From Actinopolyspora saharensis (GTDB lineage Bacteria; Actinomycetota; Actinomycetes; Mycobacteriales; Pseudonocardiaceae), in contig NZ_FNKO01000001.1 in assembly GCF_900100925.1 (NCBI RefSeq), positions 806,001 to 870,000 of the forward strand: 64,000 nt of DNA, read 5' to 3'. The translations under genes were made by a program, and so were the position numbers. Positions 8,279 to 16,317 of the stretch are shown here, one piece after another. The first letter of the stretch is position 1, and every line of letters starts with the position of its first letter. The notes under the pieces are model-generated. The model did no database searches. It saw only the letters and a list, made by a program, of their open reading frames with translations, and had not been told where the DNA came from.

Positions 8279-9784
8279 TTACACGGTGTGCTCGACTCGG
8301 GCGGGACGTGGCTCCTCGTCGGGGTCGTGGGTGAGCGCGTCGCAGATCTCGGCCGCGGCGGGCGGGGCGTCGCGGCGCATCGCTCCGACCACGACGAACA
8401 GCAGCATCGACACCAGCACGGGCGAGGCCACGGTGAGCGCGTCACCCATTTGCCAGACGTACTTCATCATCCCGTAGGTCACGAGCCCGCCTGCGAAGGA
8501 GGTCAGTGCCGCGGTGGGGCCGACCCAGCGGAACGGGCGCAGCATCCCCAGCATCATGGGGATCGAGATCGGGCCCATCAGGGCGCCCACCCAGGTGATG
8601 ATGATGCCGAGCACGCCGCCCAGGTTCTCGGCGTTGAGCGCGATGATCACGCTGAGGACCACGAACACGAACGTCAGGACGCGTCCGGCCATCAACGACT
8701 GGGAGTCGGTGAACTGCTTGGCGCGGCGGGAGAGCCGGGGTAGCACGTCGCGAGCCATCACCGAGGCGATCGCGGTCGCGTCGGAGGAGGCCATCGACAT
8801 GGTGTGCGAGAAGAAGCCCACCAGGACCAGCCCGACCAGTCCGGCGGGCAGGTACTGCAGCGCCATCTGGCCGTAGGCGTCGTTCGAGTCGGCCACCTGG
8901 ATCAGCAGGGGCGCGGCGAACATCGGCAGCATGAGCACCAGCGGCCACACCAGGTAGAGCACACTGGACAGCAGCGCGGTGTTGCGGGCCTGGGTGGCGT
9001 CCCGGGTGGCGATGTAGCGCTGGGCCAGGTTCCACATGCCGCCGTTGTACTCGAAGGTCTTGACCAGCATGTAGACCAGCACGAAGTAGGCCGGGTAGGT
9101 GCTGGTGGTCGGGCTGGTGTGGCCTTCGGGCAGCGCGCTCCAGAAGTTGAGGTAGTTCAGCCCCCGGTCTGACAGCGCGGAGCCGACCGCCACGAGCATC
9201 GCGAACGCGGCCACCGCCTGGATCACGAACTGGCCCAGTTCGGTGAGCGCGTTGGCCCACAGGCCCCCGACCACGCAGTAGACGAGCGTGACCGTCGCCG
9301 TGATCAGGATGCCCCAGATCAGCGGTATCCCGACGAACTTGCTCAGCAGCATGGCGATCGCCGACCACTTGGCCGCCACGTCGAAGACCTTGAGCAGGGA
9401 ACCGCTCCAGGCCAGCACCTGCTGCGTGGTCACGTTGAAGCGCCGCGCCAGGTATTCCAGCGGTGAGGCGATGTTGTAGGTCCTGCGCAGCCTGTTCCAC
9501 TTGGGCGCGAACAGGAACGCGCCGATGCCGGTGGCCACCGACAGCGGGAACAGGAAGACGACGTAGGAGACGATGCCCTGGTCGTAGGCCACTCCCGCGT
9601 AGGCCACGAAGATCACCGCGCTGTAGCCGGACATGTGGTGCGAGATGCCCGCGAGCCACCACGGCATGCGACCGCCGGCGGTGAAGAAGTCCGCCGAGTT
9701 CGACACCTGGCGATACGACCACAGGCCGATGGCGAGCATCACCAGCAGGTAGCCCGCGATTACCACCCAATCCAAGAAATGCAT
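8279..9784 (-). CDS. Sodium:solute symporter (SSS family), probable glucuronate/sugar uptake
   Basis: Inner-membrane Na+-coupled symporter of the SSS family, 501 aa, with about 13 hydrophobic segments beginning right at the N-terminus (VVIAGYLLVMLAIGLW) and the family-type early segment SNSADFFTAGGRMPWWLAG. ATG start at 9784 is preceded on the minus strand by AGGAAAGGA at suitable spacing. It lies 31 nt downstream of uxaC in the same direction, and a hairpin follows it, so uxaC and this gene form an operon. From context the cargo is likely glucuronate or a glucuronate-bearing oligosaccharide; family alone does not say. Confidence 0.87.
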   Translation of the reverse strand: MHFLDWVVIAGYLLVMLAIGLWSYRQVSNSADFFTAGGRMPWWLAGISHHMSGYSAVIFVAYAGVAYDQGIVSYVVFLFPLSVATGIGAFLFAPKWNRLRRTYNIASPLEYLARRFNVTTQQVLAWSGSLLKVFDVAAKWSAIAMLLSKFVGIPLIWGILITATVTLVYCVVGGLWANALTELGQFVIQAVAAFAMLVAVGSALSDRGLNYLNFWSALPEGHTSPTTSTYPAYFVLVYMLVKTFEYNGGMWNLAQRYIATRDATQARNTALLSSVLYLVWPLVLMLPMFAAPLLIQVADSNDAYGQMALQYLPAGLVGLVLVGFFSHTMSMASSDATAIASVMARDVLPRLSRRAKQFTDSQSLMAGRVLTFVFVVLSVIIALNAENLGGVLGIIITWVGALMGPISIPMMLGMLRPFRWVGPTAALTSFAGGLVTYGMMKYVWQMGDALTVASPVLVSMLLFVVVGAMRRDAPPAAAEICDALTHDPDEEPRPARVEHTV

Positions 9785-9815
9785 GTCGTGGTCCTTTCCT
9801 CGGGCGGGTGGGTGG

Positions 9816-11318
9816 TCACAGCCGGAAGGCCGTTCTCGGCTGGCGTTCGTTCAGGTCGCGCAGCACGTTGGCCGCGTCGTCCTCGTCGAGCACGTGCTCG
9901 GCGACCAGGCTCGCCAGGTGTGCCGCGTCCACCCGGCGTGCGGTGTCGTGCCGGGCCGGGATGGAGCAGAAGCCCCTGGTGTCGTCGATGAATCCCGCGG
10001 TGCGGTGGAAACCGGCCGTTTCGGTCACCGCGTCGCGGAACCGGCGCATCGCCCGGGGCGCGTCCAGGAACCACCACGGCGCTCCGAGGTAGACAGAGGG
10101 GTAGAAACCGGCCAGCGGGGCGAGCTCGCGGGAGAACACGGTCTCGTCGAGCGTGCAGACCACGGTGCGGAAGCGCGGGTTGGTGCCGAAGCGTTCCAGC
10201 ATCGGGTGCAGGGCCCGGGTGAACTCGGCCTGCAGGGGGATGTCGTGGCCGGTGTCGGGGCCGTAGCGGGCGAAGGTCTCGAAGTGGTGGTTGCGGCGGC
10301 TGCCGGTGTGCAGCGTCAGGACCATGCCGTCCTCGCTGGACATCCGGGCCATCTCTCCGAGCAGGGCTCGGGAGAGCGTCTCGGCCTCCGCGGTGGAGGC
10401 GGTGCCTGCGCGCACGGAGTCGAACAGCCGGGAGGCCTCCGGTTCGGACAGGAACTCCATCCGGGGGGTGGTGGCGCTGTGGTCGGTGGCGGTGGCGCCG
10501 TGCTCGCGGAAGAACTCCCTGCGGTTTTCCAGCGCGCGGATCAGCCCGGCGTAGGTGCCGGTGTCGACGCCGCTGGCCGCGGCGAGGCGGTCGAGGGCGT
10601 CTGGCCAGCCCGCTGCCGTGGCGTCGAGGTAGTGGTCCGGACGGAAGGTCGGTATCACGCGGCCCGTCCAGTCCGGGTCCTGCTGCAGCGCCCGGTGGTG
10701 GCGCAGGTCGTCGGCAGGGTCGTCGGTGGTGGCCAGCACCTCGATGCCGAACGAGTCGTACAGCTGCCGCGGGCGCATTCCCGGCTGGGCGAGCTTGGCG
10801 ACCAGCTCGTCGAAGAGCTCGTCGGCGGTGTCCGCGCTGGGGTGGACCGTGACTCCCAGCAGGTCGTGCAGTTCGGCTTCCAGCCACTGCCGGGAGGCGG
10901 TGCCGAGGAACAGGTGCCAGTGCTGGCAGAACCTGCGCCACACCTCACGCGGGGGAGCGGTTTCCGAGCCGTCCTGGTCGACCAGTCCCAGTTCGTGCAG
11001 CGGCACGCCGTGGGCGTGCAGCAGGCGGGTGACGTAGTGGTCGGGGGTGACCAGCAGCGAAGCCGGGTCCTCGAAGGGGGTGTTGTGCGCGAGCAGCGCC
11101 GGGTCGACGTGCCCGTGCGGGCTGATCAGCGGCAGGTCCCGCACCGATTCGTACAGGCGCCGGGCGATCGCCCGTTCGGTGGGCTCGCCGGGCAGCAGGC
11201 GGTCGGGATGTGGCTGGAGGGGCTTGCGGGCGGTGTTCACGGCGCTGCCGGGGGAGCCGCGCTGGTGCGCGCTCCCGTCCGGCTCGTTCCGCCGCGCCGA
11301 AACTGTGACGTGATCCAT
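9816..11318 (-). CDS. uxaC: Glucuronate isomerase (UxaC)
   Basis: Uronate isomerase converting D-glucuronate to D-fructuronate (and galacturonate to tagaturonate), a cytoplasmic amidohydrolase-superfamily enzyme. The metal-binding HGH appears near the N-terminus in the motif SPHGHVDP, and WWFLDAP and GFCSIPARHD are typical UxaC segments. From ATG 11318 it would be 500 aa; from GTG 11240, 474 aa, closer to the usual about 470. Neither start has a good ribosome site, so the start is uncertain. Upstream lies a 16-bp palindrome (11350-11365) that may bind the LacI regulator encoded next door. Confidence 0.88.
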   Translation of the reverse strand: MDHVTVSARRNEPDGSAHQRGSPGSAVNTARKPLQPHPDRLLPGEPTERAIARRLYESVRDLPLISPHGHVDPALLAHNTPFEDPASLLVTPDHYVTRLLHAHGVPLHELGLVDQDGSETAPPREVWRRFCQHWHLFLGTASRQWLEAELHDLLGVTVHPSADTADELFDELVAKLAQPGMRPRQLYDSFGIEVLATTDDPADDLRHHRALQQDPDWTGRVIPTFRPDHYLDATAAGWPDALDRLAAASGVDTGTYAGLIRALENRREFFREHGATATDHSATTPRMEFLSEPEASRLFDSVRAGTASTAEAETLSRALLGEMARMSSEDGMVLTLHTGSRRNHHFETFARYGPDTGHDIPLQAEFTRALHPMLERFGTNPRFRTVVCTLDETVFSRELAPLAGFYPSVYLGAPWWFLDAPRAMRRFRDAVTETAGFHRTAGFIDDTRGFCSIPARHDTARRVDAAHLASLVAEHVLDEDDAANVLRDLNERQPRTAFRL

Positions 11319-11349
11319 GCCGGGAAGGATCGAAACCTGCCGGCAATGT

Positions 11350-11365
11350 CGGCAACAAGTTGCCG
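11350..11365. promoter_or_regulatory. Palindrome upstream of uxaC, candidate LacI-family operator
   Basis: CGGCAAC-AA-GTTGCCG is a perfect inverted repeat (7-bp arms, 2-nt centre) in the 47 nt between the lacI-type stop and the uxaC start. LacI-family operators are commonly 14-20 bp palindromes near the target promoter. No identical copy is seen before the GH115 gene. Confidence 0.5.
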
Positions 11366-12364
11366 TTAGTTGCAGTTCATCGGCGGGGCGGTCGAGGACC
11401 GGAGCACGAGGTGCGAGCAGAAGGTGGTCGTCTCCTCGCGGGAGCCGCGCACCGCGGGCTCGGACAGCACCACGTCCACGGCACGCCTGCCGATTTCCGA
11501 GGTGGGCCCGGAGATCGTGGTCAGGCCGGGCACGGTCAGCTCGGCGCTGAAGATGTCGTCGCAGCCGATCAGGCTCAGGTCCCGGGGCACGTGCAGGTTC
11601 CGCTCGCGGAGGTGTTGCATGACGCTGATCGCCAGCAGGTCGTTGTAGGCGATGGCGGCGGTGACGGGTTCGGCGGAGACGGCGGTGGCGGCTTCGCCTC
11701 CGCTGCTGCGGTCGGGAGTGAACGGGCCGAGGAACACCGCCTGCATGCCGAGCGCGGCGGTTTCCTCCTGCACGGTGCGCCAGCGCGTGCCGTTCATCCA
11801 CGAGTTGCGGGGGCCGGACAGGTAGGCGATCCGGTGGTGTCCGAGCGCTGCCAGGTGGTCCACCGCTTCGCGCACTCCCCGGGCGGTGTCCCAGACGAGG
11901 CTGGGGACGTCGTCGATCTCCCTGTTGATCATCACCAGTGGGCGGTATCTGGCCAGCTGGCGCACGAAGTCCCCGGACAGCCGGGAGGTCGCCAGGATGC
12001 CGCCGCTGGTGGCGGCGAGCACCTGGCGCAGGTTGCTCGCCTCGACCCGGGGGGACTCGTCGCTGTCGGTGAGCGTCAGCGTGTAGTTGTGCTGGTTGGC
12101 CCGGGCCTGTGCCGCTTTGATCAGCGCCGAGTAGTAGGGGTTCGAGATGTCGGGCACCAGCAGCATCAGCGTGCGGATCCGCCCCGGGGACTCGAACCGG
12201 GCCAGCGGGCGGGGTTCGTAGCCGATCTCCTGGGCGGCGTTGCGGACCAGTTCCTGCGTGGTCGGGTTGACCCGCTCCGGGGCGCTGAAGGTTCTGGACA
12301 CCGTGGAGGCGGCGACTCCGCAGTGGCGGGCCACGTCGTAGATCGTCGGTTTGCGGGCTCCCAT
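11366..12364 (-). CDS. LacI-family transcriptional regulator
   Basis: DNA-binding repressor of 332 aa: N-terminal LacI helix-turn-helix (TIYDVARHCGVAASTVSRTF) followed by a periplasmic-binding-protein-like effector domain (about 65-330). ATG 12364 is chosen because the minus strand has AGGAG six nt upstream; an in-frame extension to 12496 lacks this. It lies between uxaC-symporter (same strand, downstream) and the divergent GH115 gene, so it probably responds to glucuronate or a glucuronoxylan fragment and controls both sides. Confidence 0.9.
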   Translation of the reverse strand: MGARKPTIYDVARHCGVAASTVSRTFSAPERVNPTTQELVRNAAQEIGYEPRPLARFESPGRIRTLMLLVPDISNPYYSALIKAAQARANQHNYTLTLTDSDESPRVEASNLRQVLAATSGGILATSRLSGDFVRQLARYRPLVMINREIDDVPSLVWDTARGVREAVDHLAALGHHRIAYLSGPRNSWMNGTRWRTVQEETAALGMQAVFLGPFTPDRSSGGEAATAVSAEPVTAAIAYNDLLAISVMQHLRERNLHVPRDLSLIGCDDIFSAELTVPGLTTISGPTSEIGRRAVDVVLSEPAVRGSREETTTFCSHLVLRSSTAPPMNCN

Positions 12365-12849
12365 GTCGTCTCCTGGCTGCTCGTCGGGTTCGCCGCACAG
12401 CCTGTCGCAGCTGCTCGGCGAGGGGAACCTCTCACGGCGGTGCGCCTGCTCCGGTGCTCCGGCGGGCTCGCCCGGTGCTGCCCCGCCCGGCGGCACCGCC
12501 GCGGCCTGCCCCCGGGACGGGAACCTCTCGTCCGATGGGGTGTTGGTGCCCGCGGTGTCCGCGCGTCGCGCCGCGTCGGTGACGTGCGGGAATCCCGTCG
12601 AATGCGGGCCGAGTGGAATTGTTGCCCGAAATCGGCTTGATCGTGAAAGTGTTGACTGCGGTTACGCGGCGTTGCGATTCTCGTTGCACACGATTTCGGA
12701 TAACCGTTTAACTAATTCCGTTTCGGTGGTGGCCGGCTCGTCTCGTTCGACGGGCACCGCCCGGGCGGTTTCCCGAACTCGCGGGGCGGTGCTCGACTCG
12801 TGAGCTCGGGAAAAGGTGTTTCCCGCCGATTTCTTTGGAGGATCCATCC
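12365..12849. other. Divergent regulatory region between lacI-type gene and GH115 gene
   Basis: 485 nt without a supported gene. The part 12600-12730 is clearly less GC-rich than its surroundings, as expected of a promoter region. A weak promoter-like pair is TTGCAC (12684-12689) and TTTAAC (12707-12712) with 17-nt spacing. Two copies of CGAAATCG in opposite orientation lie near 12627 and 12691. The GH115 ribosome site GGAGG is at 12837-12841. Confidence 0.4.
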
Positions 12850-15800
12850 ATGTCCGAACACGATCGCCGTGCTTTTCTGCGGACCACGGGCGCGGCCGCC
12901 GCTGGGGTGGCCGCGCTGTCGGCGACTTCCGCGGCCGGTGCAGGCGCGGAGCCCGCGGGCCGTGCCGACTACATCGTGGACCACCCGGTTCCCGGCGGGT
13001 TTCCGCTGGCCACGCGGGGCAGGGTCGCGTCCTTGGTCGTCGACGCCGAGGATCACGAGGGTGTCGTTCGCGTGGTCGACGATCTCCGGCGGGATCTGCA
13101 CGCGGTGACCGGGCTGCGACCGCGGGTGGCGAACTCGGCCGGTCGGCGCGGTCCCCAGGTGGTGATCGGAACGATCGGGCGGAGTCGTCTGATAGACGGG
13201 TTGGTCGAGAGCGGAAAACTCGATGTGGACGGCATCGCCGGAGAATGGGAAACTTCCCTGGAGCAGATCGTGGAGAATCCGTTCGACGGGGTGGAGCGCG
13301 CGCTCGTTCTCGCGGGAAGTGACCAGCGCGGAACGATTTACGCGTGTTACGACGTCTCCGCGCGGATCGGGGTCTCGCCCTGGTACTGGTGGGACGACGT
13401 TCCCGCGCGGCAGCACGAGGAATTGTTCGTGCTGCCCGGAAGGCACACCCAGGGTCCACCGGCGGTGAAATACCGCGGATTCTTCATCAACGACGAGGCT
13501 CCCGCGCTCAACCGGTGGGCTCCCGAGCATTTCGGCCCGGGCAAGGCCCCGGGGCACCCGAACGGATTCAACCACGAGTTCTACGCCAAGGTCTTCGAGA
13601 CCATGCTGCGGCTCAAGGCGAACTACCTGTGGCCCGCGATGTGGGGGCGCGCCTTCGCCGAGGACGACCCGCTCAACCACGAGACCGCGGCGAAGTACGG
13701 CATCGTGATGGGCACCGCGCACAACGAGCCGATGCTGCGCGGGATCGAGGAGTGGAACCGGAACGCCGTGCCCGCCGAACGCGACGAGCAGGGCAACATC
13801 GTGAAGCCGGGGCACGATCCCTACGGGGGGACCGGGGAGTGGAGTTTCCTGCGGAACCGTCCCGCGATCGAGGCGTACTGGACCGAGGGCATCCGCCGGA
13901 TGGTGCAGCGCGGCATCGAGGGCGTGGTCACGCTCGGGATGCGCGGGAACGGGGACTTCGAGCTCGGTGACGGTGACTCGAAGGAGCTGATGCGCCGCAT
14001 CGTGGACAGCCAGCGCAGCATCCTGCGCTCCGAGACCGGGTCCGATCCCGCCGAGGTGCCGCAGGTGTGGACGCTGTACAAGGAGGTGCAGCGCTACTGG
14101 GACGAGGGGCTGCGTCCTCCCGACGACGTCACCGTGGTGATCACCGACGACAACTGGGGCAACCTGCGCAAGCTGCCGGATCCGGAGCTGTCGGAACGGC
14201 CCGGGGGCTACGGGTTGTACTACCACTACGACTACGTGGGCACGGGCCGGAACTACAAGTGGGTCGACACCAGCCCGCTGCCCAACATCTGGGACCAGCT
14301 CAACCAGGCCTACAGCTACGGGGTGGACCGGCTGTGGGTGGTCAACGTCGGCGATTTCAAGGGGATGGAACGCCCGCTGCAGTTCTTCCTGGACTACGCC
14401 TGGGATCCGCAGCGGTGGCCGGTGTCGCGGTTGACCGAGTGGGAGCACCGGTTCGTCGAGCAGAACTTCGGGAGCAGGCAGGCGGGTCCCATCGCCGATG
14501 TGCTGCACGGTTACGCCGTGCTGCAGGCGCGGCGCAAGCCGGAGTTGTTGAACCGCCGCATCACCGTGGATCCGGACAAGGATCTGCCCACCGACCCGTC
14601 CGCGGTGGTCTACGACGACCGGGCCAGCCCGTTCAGCCTGTCCAACTACCGGGAGCTGGAGCGGGTCACCGAGGAGTGGAAGCGGTTGGTCGCCGAGGCC
14701 GAGCGCGTTCGCGAGCAGCTGCCGGAGGCCGACCGGGCGGGGTACTACGAGCTCGTGCTGTACCGCGTCAAGGCCAGCGCCAATCTCTACGAGCTGCGGC
14801 TGGCCGAGTTCACCAACCTCCTGTACGCGGACCAGCGCCGCGCGGCCACGAACGGACTGGCCGAGACGGCCGAGGCCCGTTTCGCCGATGACCAGGCGAT
14901 GTCGGACTATTACAACAACGAGCTCGCCGGGGGCAAGTGGAAGGGGTTCCAGACCCAGCCGAAGATCGGCTACGGCGATGTGGAGCGTTACGGTCCGCAG
15001 GCCTCGTGGCAGCAGCCGCAGCGGGACAACACGGCCCTGCCCGATGCGATCTTCCCTCCGGTGCGTCGCGTGGAGCTGCCCGCGGTGGCCGAGATGGGCG
15101 TGGCGATCGACGGGTCCGAGCGCTGGTGGCCGCACGCGCGGGAGGAGGCCGTGCTGCCCGCGTTCAGCCCTTACCAGAGTGGTCCCGCCCAGTACATCGA
15201 GGTGTTCAACCGGGGGTCGGTGCCGTTCGACTACGGCATCGAACCGGCGGTGCCGTGGATCACCGTGGACTCGCGTGCGGGCAGGGTGGTCGAGCAGGTC
15301 CGGGCGACCGTGCGGGTGGACTGGAAGAAGGCCCCCGAGGGAGTGAACCGGGTGCCGATCACGGTTTCCGGGCCCGGCGGGTCGCGTGTCGAGGTGCTGG
15401 CGTTGGTGGACAACAGGCGGCTCGGCCGTCGTCGGCGGAACGGGTTCGTGGAGGCCGACGGGCACGTGTCCATCGAGGGCGAGAACTACGCGCGGGCGGT
15501 CGGCACGCGCGGGGTGAGCTGGCAGCGCATCCCGGACATCGGGCGCACGGGCTCGGGAATGGAGCCGTTCCCGGTCACCGCTGCGGTCCAGCGCCCGGGA
15601 GGTGCGAGTCCGCGGCTGGAGTACCGGGCGACGCTGTTCACCACCGGGGAGGTCGACATCACGGTTCACGTCTCGCCGCGCAACAACGTGTTCGCCACCG
15701 AGGGGCTGCGCTACGCCGTCTCGGTCGACGACGCGGCCCCTCAGGTCGTCAACATCACCGCGGCCACCGGGGCGGATGCCACGAAGATGAATCGCCAGTG

Positions 15801-15984
15801 GCAGCGCAACACCTCGGACAACATCAACCGGACGACCACCAGGCACACGATCCCGGAAGCGGGCGTGCACCTGATCAAGGTCTGGATGGTGGATCCGACC
15901 GTGGTGGTGCAGAAGATCGTGGTGGACACCGGTGGGCAGCGCTACAGCTACCTCGGACCGCCGGAGAGCACCCGGCGCGACTAG
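12850..15984 (+). CDS. GH115 xylan alpha-1,2-glucuronidase, Tat-exported
   Basis: Glycoside hydrolase family 115 enzyme of 1044 aa, which removes (4-O-methyl-)glucuronic acid side chains from xylan. The N-terminus carries a twin-arginine signal (DRRAFLRTTGAA) and an alanine-rich hydrophobic stretch, so it is exported folded. The central catalytic part has family-like segments (KANYLWPAMWGRAF, MGTAHNEPM, GMRGNGDFELG); the C-terminal third (about 800-1044) is the beta-sandwich GH115_C region. ATG 12850 has GGAGG 8 nt upstream; a TTG start 15 nt earlier is less likely. With uxaC, the symporter and the LacI regulator it forms a glucuronoxylan-use module. Confidence 0.9.
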   Translation: MSEHDRRAFLRTTGAAAAGVAALSATSAAGAGAEPAGRADYIVDHPVPGGFPLATRGRVASLVVDAEDHEGVVRVVDDLRRDLHAVTGLRPRVANSAGRRGPQVVIGTIGRSRLIDGLVESGKLDVDGIAGEWETSLEQIVENPFDGVERALVLAGSDQRGTIYACYDVSARIGVSPWYWWDDVPARQHEELFVLPGRHTQGPPAVKYRGFFINDEAPALNRWAPEHFGPGKAPGHPNGFNHEFYAKVFETMLRLKANYLWPAMWGRAFAEDDPLNHETAAKYGIVMGTAHNEPMLRGIEEWNRNAVPAERDEQGNIVKPGHDPYGGTGEWSFLRNRPAIEAYWTEGIRRMVQRGIEGVVTLGMRGNGDFELGDGDSKELMRRIVDSQRSILRSETGSDPAEVPQVWTLYKEVQRYWDEGLRPPDDVTVVITDDNWGNLRKLPDPELSERPGGYGLYYHYDYVGTGRNYKWVDTSPLPNIWDQLNQAYSYGVDRLWVVNVGDFKGMERPLQFFLDYAWDPQRWPVSRLTEWEHRFVEQNFGSRQAGPIADVLHGYAVLQARRKPELLNRRITVDPDKDLPTDPSAVVYDDRASPFSLSNYRELERVTEEWKRLVAEAERVREQLPEADRAGYYELVLYRVKASANLYELRLAEFTNLLYADQRRAATNGLAETAEARFADDQAMSDYYNNELAGGKWKGFQTQPKIGYGDVERYGPQASWQQPQRDNTALPDAIFPPVRRVELPAVAEMGVAIDGSERWWPHAREEAVLPAFSPYQSGPAQYIEVFNRGSVPFDYGIEPAVPWITVDSRAGRVVEQVRATVRVDWKKAPEGVNRVPITVSGPGGSRVEVLALVDNRRLGRRRRNGFVEADGHVSIEGENYARAVGTRGVSWQRIPDIGRTGSGMEPFPVTAAVQRPGGASPRLEYRATLFTTGEVDITVHVSPRNNVFATEGLRYAVSVDDAAPQVVNITAATGADATKMNRQWQRNTSDNINRTTTRHTIPEAGVHLIKVWMVDPTVVVQKIVVDTGGQRYSYLGPPESTRRD

Positions 15985-16026
15985 GACCCCATGACGGAGC
16001 TGTGTGTGGAGGGGGTAGCCGTTCGT

Positions 16027-16050
16027 AGGAGTCGACTCCTCGGGACGGGT
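16027..16050 (+). terminator. Possible terminator after GH115
   Basis: AGGAGTCGACTCCT (16027-16040) is a perfect palindrome without a loop, so any RNA hairpin would be short; a TCTTTT run follows. It could instead be a protein-binding site. Confidence 0.3.
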
Positions 16051-16092
16051 CTTTTCGGACGGGTTCCTTCATGGTCCTGGTGGGAACGTCGT

Positions 16093-16118
16093 GTTTGGAA
16101 ACATCACGGCCCGGGTAC
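16093..16118 (+). promoter_or_regulatory. Possible SigB/SigF-type stress promoter for mrp
   Basis: GTTT (16093-16096), a 16-nt spacer, then GGGTAC (16113-16118). This matches the GTTT-N14-17-GGGTAT/C pattern of actinobacterial general-stress sigma factors. It lies about 200 nt before the mrpA start with no gene between. Confidence 0.45.
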
Positions 16119-16317
16119 GGACGGGTCATGGCCGAGGAGGTTGCGCGCACATCGTCTGAAGTGTCCGGCGAGGCGTTGGGCCGGTGCGGGGCGGGGGCGG
16201 TGCCTTTCCGCGGGGCGGGGCGCCGCACTCGTCGCGGCGCCGGTGCCGGCCTCGCCGCGTTCCCGCGGAGTGCGCGCTTAACCGCCCCGCCGGAGGTGCC
16301 ACCCCGGGAGTCTGCCG

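Larger units (their letters stand above)
15985..16317. other. Intergenic region before the mrp operon
   Basis: 333 nt. It holds a perfect 14-bp palindrome (16027-16040) followed by a short T-run, perhaps a weak terminator for GH115, and a promoter-like sequence at 16093-16118 for mrp. A short open frame from ATG 16130 runs into mrpA but has no credible protein character. Confidence 0.45.

Noticed and set aside
12712..15870. Minus-strand open frame of 1052 codons opposite the GH115 gene
   Set aside because: It is the antisense shadow caused by very high third-position GC; rich in Arg/His/Pro, no motifs, while the plus strand has a clear Tat signal and GH115 domains.
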